NCBI RefSeq assembly: GCF_046523945.1
Contig: NZ_CP171363.1
Coordinates: 2,480,001 to 2,544,000, forward strand
DNA: 64,000 bases
Direction: 5' to 3'
Source: Faucicola mancuniensis
Lineage (GTDB): Bacteria; Pseudomonadota; Gammaproteobacteria; Pseudomonadales; Moraxellaceae
In this document: positions 53,309 through 62,648 of the stretch, piece by piece
Position numbering within the stretch: the stretch's first letter is position 1
How the letters are laid out: the number at the start of each line of letters is the position of its first letter
The notes under the pieces: model-generated
What the model saw: the letters and a program-made list of their open reading frames with translations, nothing else
Databases searched by the model: none
Told to the model about the DNA's origin: nothing
Position numbers and translations under genes: made by a program

Positions 53309-55687
53309 ATGAACCCACAAGTTATCCCTTTTGAAAAACTTGGTAAAAATGACATTGACAAAGTCGGCGGCAAAAACGCATCGCTTGGCGAAATGATTAG
53401 TCATTTGACCGACCTTGGGGTCAGCGTGCCGACTGGTTTTGCCACCACGTCAGAAGCATTTAACAAATTTTTACATGACACAGGCTTAAACGACAAAATT
53501 AACCAAGCATTAAAAGGCTTAAACGTTGATGACGTTCACGCCCTTGCCGAAACGGGCAAAAAAATCCGTGAAATGATTATCGCCCAAGAGTTGCCAAAAG
53601 ATTTGGAACAAGAAATCCGTGATGCATTCGCAACCTTAAGCGAAGGCAAAGACATTGCGGTGGCGGTGCGTTCATCTGCAACTGCCGAAGATTTGCCTGA
53701 TGCGTCATTTGCAGGTCAGCAAGAAACGTTTTTGAACATTCGTGGCATTGACAATATTTTGGTGGCGATTAAAGAAGTATTTGCGTCACTTTACAATGAC
53801 CGTGCGATTGCTTACCGTGTGCATAAAGGCTTTGAACACGCTGGCGTTGCCTTGTCAGCAGGTGTTCAACGCATGGTGCGTTCAGAAACTGGCACGTCAG
53901 GCGTTATGTTTACCATTGACACCGAAAGCGGATTTAACGATGTAGTCTTTATCACTGCAAGTTACGGTTTGGGCGAAATGGTCGTTCAAGGTGCGGTAAA
54001 CCCTGATGAATACTACATTTCAAAAACTTTATTAAACAATGGCAAACCTGCCGTTATCCGTAAAAATCTTGGCTCAAAACAACAAAAAATGGTGTATGCC
54101 GACAGTTTTTCAGCAGGAAAATCGGTAAAAGTCGTCCCTGTTGATAAAGAAGAGCGTAACCAATTTGCCCTAAGCAATGCCGAATTGACCGAACTTGCCA
54201 AACAAGCCTTAATTATTGAAAAACACTACGGTCATGCGATGGACATTGAATGGGCAAAAGATGGCGATAGCAACAAATTATTTATCGTACAAGCTCGCCC
54301 AGAAACCGTCAAAAGCCGTGAAAATAGCAACGTCATGGAGCGTTATATCCTAAAAGAAAAAGGTGAAGTTATCTGTGAAGGTCGCTCAATCGGTCAGCGT
54401 ATCGGTGCAGGTAAAGTGCGTATCGTCAATTCTGTTCACGAAATGGACAAAGTCCAAGACGGCGATGTGTTGGTGTCTGACATGACCGACCCAGATTGGG
54501 AACCTGTGATGAAACGTGCATCAGCGATTATCACCAACCGTGGCGGACGTACCTGCCATGCAGCGATTATCGCACGTGAATTGGGTGTGCCTGCGATTGT
54601 CGGCTGTGGCAACGCAACTGAACTTTTAACAGATGGTCAAGACGTTACCGTATCATGTGCCGAAGGCGATACAGGCTTTATTTATGAAGGTCAATTGGCC
54701 TTTAAAATCCAAAACAATTCTATCGATTCTATGCCAGGGCTTGCCTTTAAAGTCATGATGAACGTGGGTAATCCTGACCGTGCCTTTGGTTTTGCCCAAA
54801 CCCCAAACAAAGGCATTGGCTTGGCTCGTCTTGAATTTATCATTAACCGCATGATTGGCGTTCACCCCAAAGCCTTGCTAAACATGAACACCCTACCACG
54901 AGAAATCGTACAAGCGATTAACGAGCGTATCGCAGGTTACGCAAGTCCTGTTGATTTTTATGTGGATAAACTGGTGGAAGGCATTTCTACCCTTGCTGTC
55001 GCTTTCCACGACAAACCTGTTATCGTGCGTATGAGTGATTTTAAATCCAACGAATATGCCAACCTAATCGGCGGAAAACTGTACGAACCTGTAGAAGAAA
55101 ACCCAATGCTAGGTTTCCGTGGGGCAAGCCGTTATGTATCAGAAAACTTCCGTGATTGCTTTGAATTAGAATGCCGTGCCTTAAAACGTGTGCGTGATGA
55201 CATGGGTTTAACCAATGTAGAAATCATGATTCCATTTGTGCGTACCACAGGCGAAGCCAAGCGTGTGATTGAGCTACTTGCCGAAAATGGTTTAAAACGT
55301 GGTGAAAATGGCTTGCGTATCATTATGATGTGCGAATTGCCAACCAATGCGTTATTGGCGGACGAATTTTTGGAATACTTTGACGGTTTTTCAATCGGCT
55401 CAAACGACTTGACCCAATTAACACTAGGGCTTGACCGTGATTCTGAAATCGTATCGCATCTGTTTGATGAACGTGACCCTGCGGTCAAAAAAGTGCTAAA
55501 AATGGCGATTGATGCGTGTAATAAAGCTGGCAAATATATCGGTATCTGCGGTCAAGGTCCTTCTGACCACCCTGATTTGGCGTGCTGGTTAATGGAACAA
55601 GGTATCACATCAGTATCGCTAAATCCTGACTCGGTACTGGATACTTGGTTCTTTTTGGCAAATGATAAAAATGCGAAAAACGCATAA
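53309..55687 (+). CDS. ppsA: Phosphoenolpyruvate synthase
   Basis: 792 residues. ATP-grasp domain with FEKLGKNDIDKVGGKNASLGEM and AVRSSATAEDLPDASFAGQQETFLN; phosphohistidine domain with catalytic His in NRGGRTCHAAIIAREL (the Thr before Cys-His is the residue targeted by PpsR-type regulators); C-terminal PEP-binding TIM barrel with GSNDLTQLTLGLDRDS. It makes PEP from pyruvate and ATP. CACGGAGTTATTAT precedes the ATG. An IS5-like copy sits two bases after the stop codon and separates the gene from its terminator. Confidence 0.97.
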   Translation: MNPQVIPFEKLGKNDIDKVGGKNASLGEMISHLTDLGVSVPTGFATTSEAFNKFLHDTGLNDKINQALKGLNVDDVHALAETGKKIREMIIAQELPKDLEQEIRDAFATLSEGKDIAVAVRSSATAEDLPDASFAGQQETFLNIRGIDNILVAIKEVFASLYNDRAIAYRVHKGFEHAGVALSAGVQRMVRSETGTSGVMFTIDTESGFNDVVFITASYGLGEMVVQGAVNPDEYYISKTLLNNGKPAVIRKNLGSKQQKMVYADSFSAGKSVKVVPVDKEERNQFALSNAELTELAKQALIIEKHYGHAMDIEWAKDGDSNKLFIVQARPETVKSRENSNVMERYILKEKGEVICEGRSIGQRIGAGKVRIVNSVHEMDKVQDGDVLVSDMTDPDWEPVMKRASAIITNRGGRTCHAAIIARELGVPAIVGCGNATELLTDGQDVTVSCAEGDTGFIYEGQLAFKIQNNSIDSMPGLAFKVMMNVGNPDRAFGFAQTPNKGIGLARLEFIINRMIGVHPKALLNMNTLPREIVQAINERIAGYASPVDFYVDKLVEGISTLAVAFHDKPVIVRMSDFKSNEYANLIGGKLYEPVEENPMLGFRGASRYVSENFRDCFELECRALKRVRDDMGLTNVEIMIPFVRTTGEAKRVIELLAENGLKRGENGLRIIMMCELPTNALLADEFLEYFDGFSIGSNDLTQLTLGLDRDSEIVSHLFDERDPAVKKVLKMAIDACNKAGKYIGICGQGPSDHPDLACWLMEQGITSVSLNPDSVLDTWFFLANDKNAKNA

Positions 55688-55689
55688 TA

Positions 55690-56588
55690 GACCTCTTTCC
55701 AAACTAACCCAACTCGAAATTATAAATGGCACAAATCAAATTAACCCTTAAGCCAAAGCGTTTTCTGCGATTACGATAACGACAGGCTAGGATTTTAAAA
55801 CGTTTGATTTTGCCGATAACATGTTCATTGGTTACCCGTTCAGAAGCTAATTCTCGATTGGCTTGTTTGTCAACTTTAGATAGTGGATTAAGCTTGGTTT
55901 TCTTTTTTGGGAATTTGCTATTGGCATGGTGTTTGTGTATGCCTTGATAGCCCGAATCTACTTAGATTAAGATACTAGGCTTTATACGCATTTTTGAGTA
56001 TTGGTAAAGTTTAAAGTCATGGGTTTTACCTTTGCTAAAATGAGTACAAAGTATTTTTTTGCTGTTTTTATCGACAACGATTTGTGCTTTTAAGGTGTGG
56101 TGTTTCTTTTACCTGAGTATTGCCTGCGTTGCTTTTTTTGGGTCGCTCACAAGGTACTTCGGTTGCGTCTATCAGTACGGTTTCAAGGTTTGGGTCTTGC
56201 CATAAAGCCTTTTTGCTAGGTAGGGCAAAGTCTTTGTGGGCTATCAGTATGCTTTCTACCCATTTGATGGTTTTACAGACAGCACTTTCACTGATACCAA
56301 AGTCTTGCCCTAGGTGAAATTGGGTGCGATATTCTCGGTAGTAACTCAAAGTCAGCATGAGCTTGTTTTCTAGGCTGATTTCATTTTTCCTGCCACCTTT
56401 TTTGTGTTGTTCGTTGTATGCTTCTTGTAGTATGGTGAGCATATGAGTATAGGTACTTCTTTGGATGCCAAAGTAGCGTTTAAATTGTGCGTCACTGAGT
56501 TTTTCTGCTTGTTCGGGTATCATGCTTTTGCTGTTTTTTCTAAAAATCAGTATTATACCAAATCACTATTAAGGTTTGGAAAGAGGTC
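55690..56588 (-). mobile_element. IS5-family insertion sequence, copy 2 (899 bp), defective
   Basis: Same 15-base inverted ends GACCTCTTTCCAAAC as the copy at 24742, inverted orientation, flanked by TA on both sides (55688-55689 and 56589-56590). One base shorter than copy 1 because an A is missing from the frameshift run. Confidence 0.92.
55704..56523 (-). pseudogene. IS5-family transposase, inactivated copy
   Basis: Starts identically to copy 1 (MIPEQAEKLSDAQFKRYFG). Two lesions are visible: the A-run at the frameshift site has four rather than five A (complement of 56107-56110), so a -1 slip no longer enters the second frame, and CAA is changed to TAA at 55974-55972, just before VDSGYQG, cutting off the second catalytic Asp and the Glu. 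It should be unable to make transposase, though it could be mobilised by copy 1. Confidence 0.85.
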
Positions 56589-56606
56589 TAATCATTTATC
56601 AAAGTT

Positions 56607-56640
56607 AAAAAAGTGGGCGTTTGATACGTCCACTTTTTTA
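56607..56640 (+). terminator. Displaced ppsA terminator
   Basis: Hairpin AAAAAGTGGGCGT / ACGTCCACTTTTTT, the expected position for the ppsA terminator if the 899-bp insertion is removed. Confidence 0.75.
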
Positions 56641-56672
56641 TTGTATTGCCAATCGTTATAGTCAAAACTTAA

Positions 56673-57305
56673 TTATACCAAGCAACTTTCAATACAATCC
56701 TTAAGCGAGTTAAAGTTGCTTAGAGTTAAACGAACTTTTTGCTTGATTACCGCCCACAACTGTTCAATTGGATTGAGTTCAGGCGAGTAAGGTGGTAAAT
56801 ACATCAGCATTATATTGTATTGCTTGGCAATTTTTTGTAAATCGCCACCATAATGAAACCTAGCATTATCCATTATCAAAATACGTTTTGGATACTCACC
56901 TTTTTCATCTTTTGGCAAAGATTGACCTAATGTGTGTAACCACCGTCAAAGGTAACAGGGGCGATGATGTTAAAATCATTTAAAAGTAATAATCCAAGCA
57001 TCAGTTTAAAGCCAATTTTTTTATTGGGTCTGCTTGCTTAAAGTATGTGGTCTTTTTTTTAAATGTCCAGTTTATGCGATGCAGTGTTTGTAAAAAAGCA
57101 TTATACGAAATACTGACATCAGCATGGTCTTTTAAGTATTGTTTTCTAAGTTGTTTTGCTGTGCCAAACTTTTGAGATTTGACGTAATTTTCAAAGGCGG
57201 TGTTACGGTTGATTTCAAAGAATCTGGCTGTTTTGCTTTTGTTGCCTGTCTTTTGCCAGTTGCTGATGGCTTTGTCTCGTAGGTCTTGGTCGTATATTTT
57301 GGCAT
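56673..57305 (-). pseudogene. IS630-family transposase, frameshifted remnant
   Basis: Three separate frames give consecutive pieces of one IS630 transposase. AKIYDQDLRDKAISNWQKTGNKSKTARFF (N-terminal HTH, near 57300-57215) runs on to ADPIKKLALN; then KLMLGLLLLNDFNIIAPVTFDGGYTH in another frame (first DDE region lost or damaged); then PKRILIMDNARFHYG and YLPPYSPELNPIEQLWAVIK (56918-56673) with the DN...E catalytic end. No intact start-to-stop frame exists. Confidence 0.78.
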
Positions 57306-57396
57306 GATATTACTCGTGATAAAATTGATTATTATATTGCAGTTTTAACTATAGTTGAAAGATAAGGCGTGCTATTTGGTGTTCATTTAGGGGTGT

Positions 57397-57594
57397 TTAG
57401 GCGAAAAAGCATTGTATTCTTCGGTAGTTGCTGTCATTTGTTGTGCTGTTGGTAAAGTGCCTTGCTATTTTTTTTAGGTTACTGCTTTGGGCGGTAATGA
57501 TAGCTATTATCATTAGGCTTAAACAGGTAATTCTTGACTTGTTCATGTTAAGGTTTTGGGTTAAACTAGTTTCTAGTCTGTTAAGGTTTGGCAT
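57397..57594 (-). pseudogene. IS4-family transposase N-terminal fragment
   Basis: 65 residues, MPNLNRLETSLTQNLNMNKS, then CLSLMIIAIITAQSSNLKKIARHF and NDSNYRRIQCFFA. This is the standard opening of IS4-type transposases (helical region before the catalytic core). The frame stops right after FFA, so the catalytic domain is missing. Confidence 0.65.
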
Positions 57595-57778
57595 GGTGGT
57601 GGTTCGTGAGAAAAATTGTTATTATGACATGGCTTTAACAGACTTTTTTGTTTTTTTGTTGTGTGCTGAGAAAAATGATATAAAAGTTTAACAATAAAAC
57701 TGTATTTTACAAACCCAATCAACTTGCAATTTTAACAATCACCCCAAAATACTACAAAAAAGCAAAAAAGAGAACACC

Positions 57779-58693
57779 ATGCAGATTTATTTGGCTCGTA
57801 ACAACGTCCAAGCAGGACCGTACACCCTTGAACAATTTAACCAAATTTTGGCAACAAACCAACTTTTGCCGAATGATTTAATGTGGCACGAAGGGCTTGC
57901 CAACTGGCAAAGCGTGGGCGACACCGTACAAAACCGCACACACTACAACCCAACGGCAACAGACGAACCCGACTACATCATCAACAACACGCCACAGCCT
58001 GCCGAACCTGTGCAAGAAGAAAAAAAATCCTCAAGCATATGGGACAAATACAACGCCAACAATCCGCACAAAACCCCAAAAAATAACGAAAAACCAAGCC
58101 TTTTTAAAACCGAAAAAAAGGACATGGATATCGCTCACGCTAACAAACAGCTCACCCTTGCCCCGATTGGCAGTCGGATTTTGGCAAAATTGATTGATTT
58201 TGGTTTGATGGTATTAGCGTCATCGCCTTTGGTGATTGCGTTGATGAACAGCCCAAGTTTTGACAAAATCAAAACCATGGCAGAGCAAGGCGTAACCCAA
58301 CTTAGCACCGCTCAACAGATGGAACTTTTGTCAGTTGTGCCACAGCATATTTTGGTTTTGACCAATATTTTGGTTTGGGGAACTTTATTTGCTCAGATGT
58401 TATTACTGATGAAGCGTGGACAGACGCTTGGCAAAATGGCTATGGGTATTCGTGTGTTGGATATTAACAGCAATGCCATTCCTAACTTTTTAAATTTGAT
58501 TGTATTACGCAGTATTTTACCGATCTTAGCATATTCGTTGTCGGCGTTTGGTTTAGCATTTTTGCTGGTGGATTTTGTGTTTATTTTTATGAATGAAGAT
58601 AGACAAAGTTTGCATGACAAACTGGCAAAAACTTATGTCGTGGTAGCTGATGATACCCAAATCAATCCACTTGAACTCAAGCCAAAAGCCTAA
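57779..58693 (+). CDS. RDD family membrane protein with N-terminal GYF_2 domain
   Basis: 304 residues. Residues 1-55 are a GYF_2-type domain (YLARNNVQAGPYTLEQFNQIL, LPNDLMWHEGLANWQSV), residues 60-125 a charged, Pro/Asn-rich linker, and residues 130-290 an RDD domain with membrane helices (GSRILAKLIDFGLMVL, RGQTLGKMAMGIRVLD and DRQSLHDKLAKTYVV). Function unknown; RDD proteins have been linked to ion or solute transport. It is an intact chromosomal-looking gene between two zones of IS remnants. Confidence 0.8.
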   Translation: MQIYLARNNVQAGPYTLEQFNQILATNQLLPNDLMWHEGLANWQSVGDTVQNRTHYNPTATDEPDYIINNTPQPAEPVQEEKKSSSIWDKYNANNPHKTPKNNEKPSLFKTEKKDMDIAHANKQLTLAPIGSRILAKLIDFGLMVLASSPLVIALMNSPSFDKIKTMAEQGVTQLSTAQQMELLSVVPQHILVLTNILVWGTLFAQMLLLMKRGQTLGKMAMGIRVLDINSNAIPNFLNLIVLRSILPILAYSLSAFGLAFLLVDFVFIFMNEDRQSLHDKLAKTYVVVADDTQINPLELKPKA

Positions 58694-58734
58694 TCTATCA
58701 ATATTTTCAATAAAATTTTGTAGCATGGGTTAGC

Positions 58735-59636
58735 TGTAAGAACCTCAAGCGTTATTTACACTTTGTTTAAAATAAAACTCCAACCACTCATAAGGAGTAA
58801 AGGTTTGAGTTTTGCCAGTAATATCATCTTTTTTAGTTAAAGATGAATGGGGTTTAACGGTATTATAGAAATTAAGAAATCTTGTTAATTCTTGCTTTCT
58901 ATGTTCACTACCTGTAAATTCACATTGTTCATGCCACATTTCCATGAGCGTACGTATTACTCGTTCTGCTTTACCATTGGTTTGTGGTTTGGCAACTTTG
59001 GTGAATTTCTGATTGATGTTGTTATTATAACAGGCTTTGACAAATTCATGGTCTTTTGTGCCTTTATATTCTGTGCCATTGTCAGAATAAATCACCTCAA
59101 TCGTATAAGGGCAAGGTTTAATAACTTGTTCTGTCAGAAACTTAGCCGCACTAAAAGCTGTTTTGTCTGGCATAATACAAGCATACAGTTCACGAGAATA
59201 ATCATCAATGGCAACAAACAGATATTCTCTAGGGCTGTTGCTATTTTGTCCTTTGAGCAGTGGTAGGCGTTTTGTATCTACGTGTACCATCTCACCAGGA
59301 TAGGATTTATTATAACGCTTGGCTTGTTTTTTGAGTTTGTCTTGTATACTCTTTTCAACTTTAGCTAAGCGTTTAATGCCAAATTTCGCTTGTTTAAAGC
59401 GATTATTGACACTGGTTTGTGGTTTTAGTAACTTCACTCTGGCAAGTTTCAATACCTTGTAGATTGTTGGTCTTGATACTTTGTATTCTTCAGCAAGTGA
59501 TGTTACGCTTTGTTTGTTTTGATGATAGGCTATCCAAATAGCTTCTCTTTCAAACGGTAGCAGTCTGGTGTTTTTATGTATGTTCATTTGCAGTATTTTA
59601 TCCTAAATACTGTAAATAACGCTAGGATATCTTACA
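58735..59636 (-). mobile_element. IS481-family insertion sequence, copy A (902 bp)
   Basis: Imperfect inverted ends: TGTAAGAACCTCAAGCG at the left and the complement of TGTAAGATATCCTAGCG at the right, both continuing GCGTTATTTACA. The encoded protein is identical to that of copy B (61648-62549). No direct repeat is seen at its two flanks (...GGTTAGC and TCTAATAA...), unlike copy B. Confidence 0.9.
58745..59587 (-). CDS. IS481-family transposase (copy A)
   Basis: 280 residues. N-terminal HTH (SVTSLAEEYKVSRPTIYKVLKLAR, about 27-50), then an rve integrase core: first Asp in MVHVDTKRLPLL, second Asp in VIYSDNGTEYKG, Glu in TNGKAERVIRTL. The frame and the DDE triad are intact, so it is probably functional. 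It catalyses cut-and-paste or copy-paste transposition of the 902-bp element. Confidence 0.93.
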   Translation of the reverse strand: MNIHKNTRLLPFEREAIWIAYHQNKQSVTSLAEEYKVSRPTIYKVLKLARVKLLKPQTSVNNRFKQAKFGIKRLAKVEKSIQDKLKKQAKRYNKSYPGEMVHVDTKRLPLLKGQNSNSPREYLFVAIDDYSRELYACIMPDKTAFSAAKFLTEQVIKPCPYTIEVIYSDNGTEYKGTKDHEFVKACYNNNINQKFTKVAKPQTNGKAERVIRTLMEMWHEQCEFTGSEHRKQELTRFLNFYNTVKPHSSLTKKDDITGKTQTFTPYEWLEFYFKQSVNNA

Positions 59637-60449
59637 TCTAATAAGATAACCGCCTGTAGCATTATTTATTTTAACACTATTGATGGTGGTGCTTGCATTA
59701 GTGCCACCCAATCTTGATATGTCAGTATAAAGACCTGGCAAGTGTTTTAGATTGTAATCTCCCTGTGTGCCATTTTGGAAACGACTGATGAGATTAGAGC
59801 ATCTTTGAGTATTAAAGTTAATTGTACAATAATCCTCAAAATGATGAAAGCTTGTTTTATTTAGATTGTCATATTTGGCATTTACTTTATCAATACATTG
59901 TTGATTACCAGAACAATTGATAAGGCTAGTTTTCCATGCAGATAATTCTGTATGCGTCAAATAATTCCACTGTGTTTGCCCAACATTGTTAGCAGTACTT
60001 GCTGTATCACCGCCAACAGTCGCACCAATGCCTGCTGATAGGGCAAGCAGGGCAGCATCTCTGACTTCTTTGTCAAAGCCTTGTTCTGCCAGATACTCAT
60101 CAATCTTTGGAATGGCGTAAGCGGTTGTGCCTGCTGATAATCCACCCTGAGCAGTGCCTGTAGCTAGGGCAGTGGCTGCAGTATGCAAAGCAACACGGTA
60201 GATACCGCCTTTACTCCATTTATCAATCTCTTTGATGGTATTTTGATACTCATCAAAGGTGATGTCAATATTTTTGTCATTAAGTTCATCTAGGTTTTGA
60301 ATGAGTTTAAAAGTTTGCTTGTCAGCAAACTCCGCCACTGCTTTCGGTGCTTCTTTGCCAAACTCTGTGGTGATAGTCACCTGAGCATTTAATTCTTTAA
60401 GTGCTTGTGCTTGGTTAAAGTCATTGGTATAGGCTATGGACTGATACAC
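59622..60449 (-). pseudogene. Fragment of a CdiA-like / filamentous haemagglutinin C-terminal region
   Basis: 275-residue frame opening at a GTG with a stop six codons upstream. The central part (about 80-165) resembles the alanine/glycine-rich pretoxin region of contact-dependent inhibition proteins: ALHTAATALATGTAQGGLSAG, VGGDTASTANNVGQTQWNYLTHTE. The following 100 residues contain several Cys and may be the start of a toxin domain. The 3' end runs into IS481 copy A (last 15 bases lie inside it), and the 5' side ends near the ISAs1 boundary, so both ends are lost. No cdiI or cdiB is visible. Confidence 0.6.
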
Positions 60450-61647
60450 AATGATTGATACCTGTCAATCAGCTATTGCATTAATCAGAATGCGGATACA
60501 GGGCAAAATCAAACTTACCCAACAAAAGTTTTACCGAATACAACTTGCTCAAGAATATCATGATTCCAACCACAACGCTTAACAATAGACTTAACACTAC
60601 CCTTGATACCTGAAGACTTAATTAAAGACACCGAAGCCCTTCTAAACAAAGCCATATTCTTAGTAGCTTGTTGCTCACGAATACGACAGCTATCTTCTTT
60701 AAAAGTCACATCAAGCACATAATGTAAACTATTTTCAATCGCCCAATGTCGTTTGATAACATAATTAAGCTGTTCTGGATTAATAGATAATGAGCTAATG
60801 TAATACGCAGTTTGGGTCGTCTGTTCACCTGTTTTTTTATCATGTCTGATTCTGACAATCTCAATGATACTGTTTAGATTTGTCCATTCTTTAGCATTCT
60901 CAATCCAGTCACTAATAGCCAATTGTGTACATTGTCTTGTTTCAATCAGTCCATGCCCTGCATCAATGTTTTCATGATAGCCTTGTTCAATTAAGTTTGG
61001 TTCATCTCGGCGTATTTTGTGAAAGTAGGCTTTGACTTCTGCTAGTAGTTTACTTTGAGTGGCTTTTAGCTGTAAGACGTAGTCTCCTTGTTTATCCGTA
61101 ATGGCTTTGGTTATTTTTTTGTTGCAACTCATGGCATCTGCGGTAATGATTGTGCTTTTGAGTTCTAATATTTCAATTAGTTCAAGTACGCCTTGTATTT
61201 CATTTGTTTTGGTTTTTGAGTCTGTTAGTGTTAATGTGATTCCTTCTTCGGTGGCATAGGCACTGATTGAGTGGAGGGCGGTTAGTTTGTCATCACTGTT
61301 TTGGTAGCTTTGTTTTAAGGTTTTGCCATCAATGGCGATGATGGTTAGGTCTTGTTGTTCTCTGATACTGTTTATCCAGTTGATGTAGCTGTTTAGTAAT
61401 GTTTCAGCTTCAATTAGGCTTATTACTCGTTTTATGGTTGAGGCGGATGGGATGCCGTTGTCGTAGCCCAAAAATTTTTTTAGCCATGTTTGTTTTTGTT
61501 TGCCAAATTCGCTAATTTCTTCCCAGCCTTCTGCTCCAGATAATATGCCACATAGTGTTAAAAATAGTATGTCTATTAGTCTGTGTTTGATGTTGATGTC
61601 TGTTCCTCGGTCTTCGATCTTCGATGATACTGAAATGTTCTATAAAG

Positions 61648-62549
61648 TGTAAGAACCTCAAGCGTTATTTACACTTTGTTTAAAATAAAACTCCAACCAC
61701 TCATAAGGAGTAAAGGTTTGAGTTTTGCCAGTAATATCATCTTTTTTAGTTAAAGATGAATGGGGTTTAACGGTATTATAGAAATTAAGAAATCTTGTTA
61801 ATTCTTGCTTTCTATGTTCACTACCTGTAAATTCACATTGTTCATGCCACATTTCCATGAGCGTACGTATTACTCGTTCTGCTTTACCATTGGTTTGTGG
61901 TTTGGCAACTTTGGTGAATTTCTGATTGATGTTGTTATTATAACAGGCTTTGACAAATTCATGGTCTTTTGTGCCTTTATATTCTGTGCCATTGTCAGAA
62001 TAAATCACCTCAATCGTATAAGGGCAAGGTTTAATAACTTGTTCTGTCAGAAACTTAGCCGCACTAAAAGCTGTTTTGTCTGGCATAATACAAGCATACA
62101 GTTCACGAGAATAATCATCAATGGCAACAAACAGATATTCTCTAGGGCTGTTGCTATTTTGTCCTTTGAGCAGTGGTAGGCGTTTTGTATCTACGTGTAC
62201 CATCTCACCAGGATAGGATTTATTATAACGCTTGGCTTGTTTTTTGAGTTTGTCTTGTATACTCTTTTCAACTTTAGCTAAGCGTTTAATGCCAAATTTC
62301 GCTTGTTTAAAGCGATTATTGACACTGGTTTGTGGTTTTAGTAACTTCACTCTGGCAAGTTTCAATACCTTGTAGATTGTTGGTCTTGATACTTTGTATT
62401 CTTCAGCAAGTGATGTTACGCTTTGTTTGTTTTGATGATAGGCTATCCAAATAGCTTCTCTTTCAAACGGTAGCAGTCTGGTGTTTTTATGTATGTTCAT
62501 TTGCAGTATTTTATCCTAAATACTGTAAATAACGCTAGGATATCTTACA
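61648..62549 (-). mobile_element. IS481-family insertion sequence, copy B (902 bp)
   Basis: Same ends and same encoded protein as copy A. It is flanked by the direct repeat TATAAAG at 61641-61647 and 62550-62556, a 7-bp target duplication. It is inserted in codons 2-4 of the ISAs1 transposase. Confidence 0.94.
61658..62500 (-). CDS. IS481-family transposase (copy B)
   Basis: 280 residues, identical to the protein at 58745-59587, with the HTH and complete DDE core (HVDTKR, YSDNGTEY, NGKAERVIR). Identity between copies and an intact target duplication indicate very recent transposition. Confidence 0.93.
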   Translation of the reverse strand: MNIHKNTRLLPFEREAIWIAYHQNKQSVTSLAEEYKVSRPTIYKVLKLARVKLLKPQTSVNNRFKQAKFGIKRLAKVEKSIQDKLKKQAKRYNKSYPGEMVHVDTKRLPLLKGQNSNSPREYLFVAIDDYSRELYACIMPDKTAFSAAKFLTEQVIKPCPYTIEVIYSDNGTEYKGTKDHEFVKACYNNNINQKFTKVAKPQTNGKAERVIRTLMEMWHEQCEFTGSEHRKQELTRFLNFYNTVKPHSSLTKKDDITGKTQTFTPYEWLEFYFKQSVNNA

Positions 62550-62648
62550 TATAAAGCTCATGGGTTCTCCTTTTTAGAAGTATTTTATGAGTTTTTTGTC
62601 TTTTTGACAATTTGTAAACTTTATTTTATTAATTTTGATTTTGCCCTG

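Larger units (their letters stand above)
60515..62561 (-). pseudogene. ISAs1-family transposase, split by IS481 and frameshifted
   Basis: The ATG at 62561 has AAGGAGAACCC upstream and gives MSFI before the frame is interrupted by IS481 copy B. On the far side EHFSIIEDRG resumes, but a tandem duplication of TCTTCGA (61611-61617 and 61618-61624) shifts the frame; from there NIKHRLIDILFLTLCGILSGAEGWEEI, IIAIDGKTLKQSY, ITADAMSCNKKI and KRHWAIENSLHYVLDVTFKEDSCRIR run to the stop at 60515. The remaining downstream frame (about 330 codons) is otherwise clean, so inactivation is recent. Confidence 0.88.
60499..62648 (-). mobile_element. ISAs1-family insertion sequence carrying a nested IS481
   Basis: Ends CAGGGCAAAATCAA (60499-60512) and TTGATTTTGCCCTG (62635-62648) are exact 14-base inverted repeats. 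The 2150-bp unit contains IS481 copy B plus its 7-bp target duplication; removing those leaves 1241 bp, a normal ISAs1 size. It lies between the CdiA-like fragment and the truncated rep gene. Confidence 0.88.

Noticed and set aside
56068..56523. Short functional regulator from the IS5 copy 2
   Set aside because: It is the N-terminal half of the transposase ended by the missing A; nothing supports a separate role.
58892..59266. 124-codon frame opposite the IS481 transposase (also at 61805)
   Set aside because: Its repetition only reflects the duplicated IS; it is antisense to an intact transposase.
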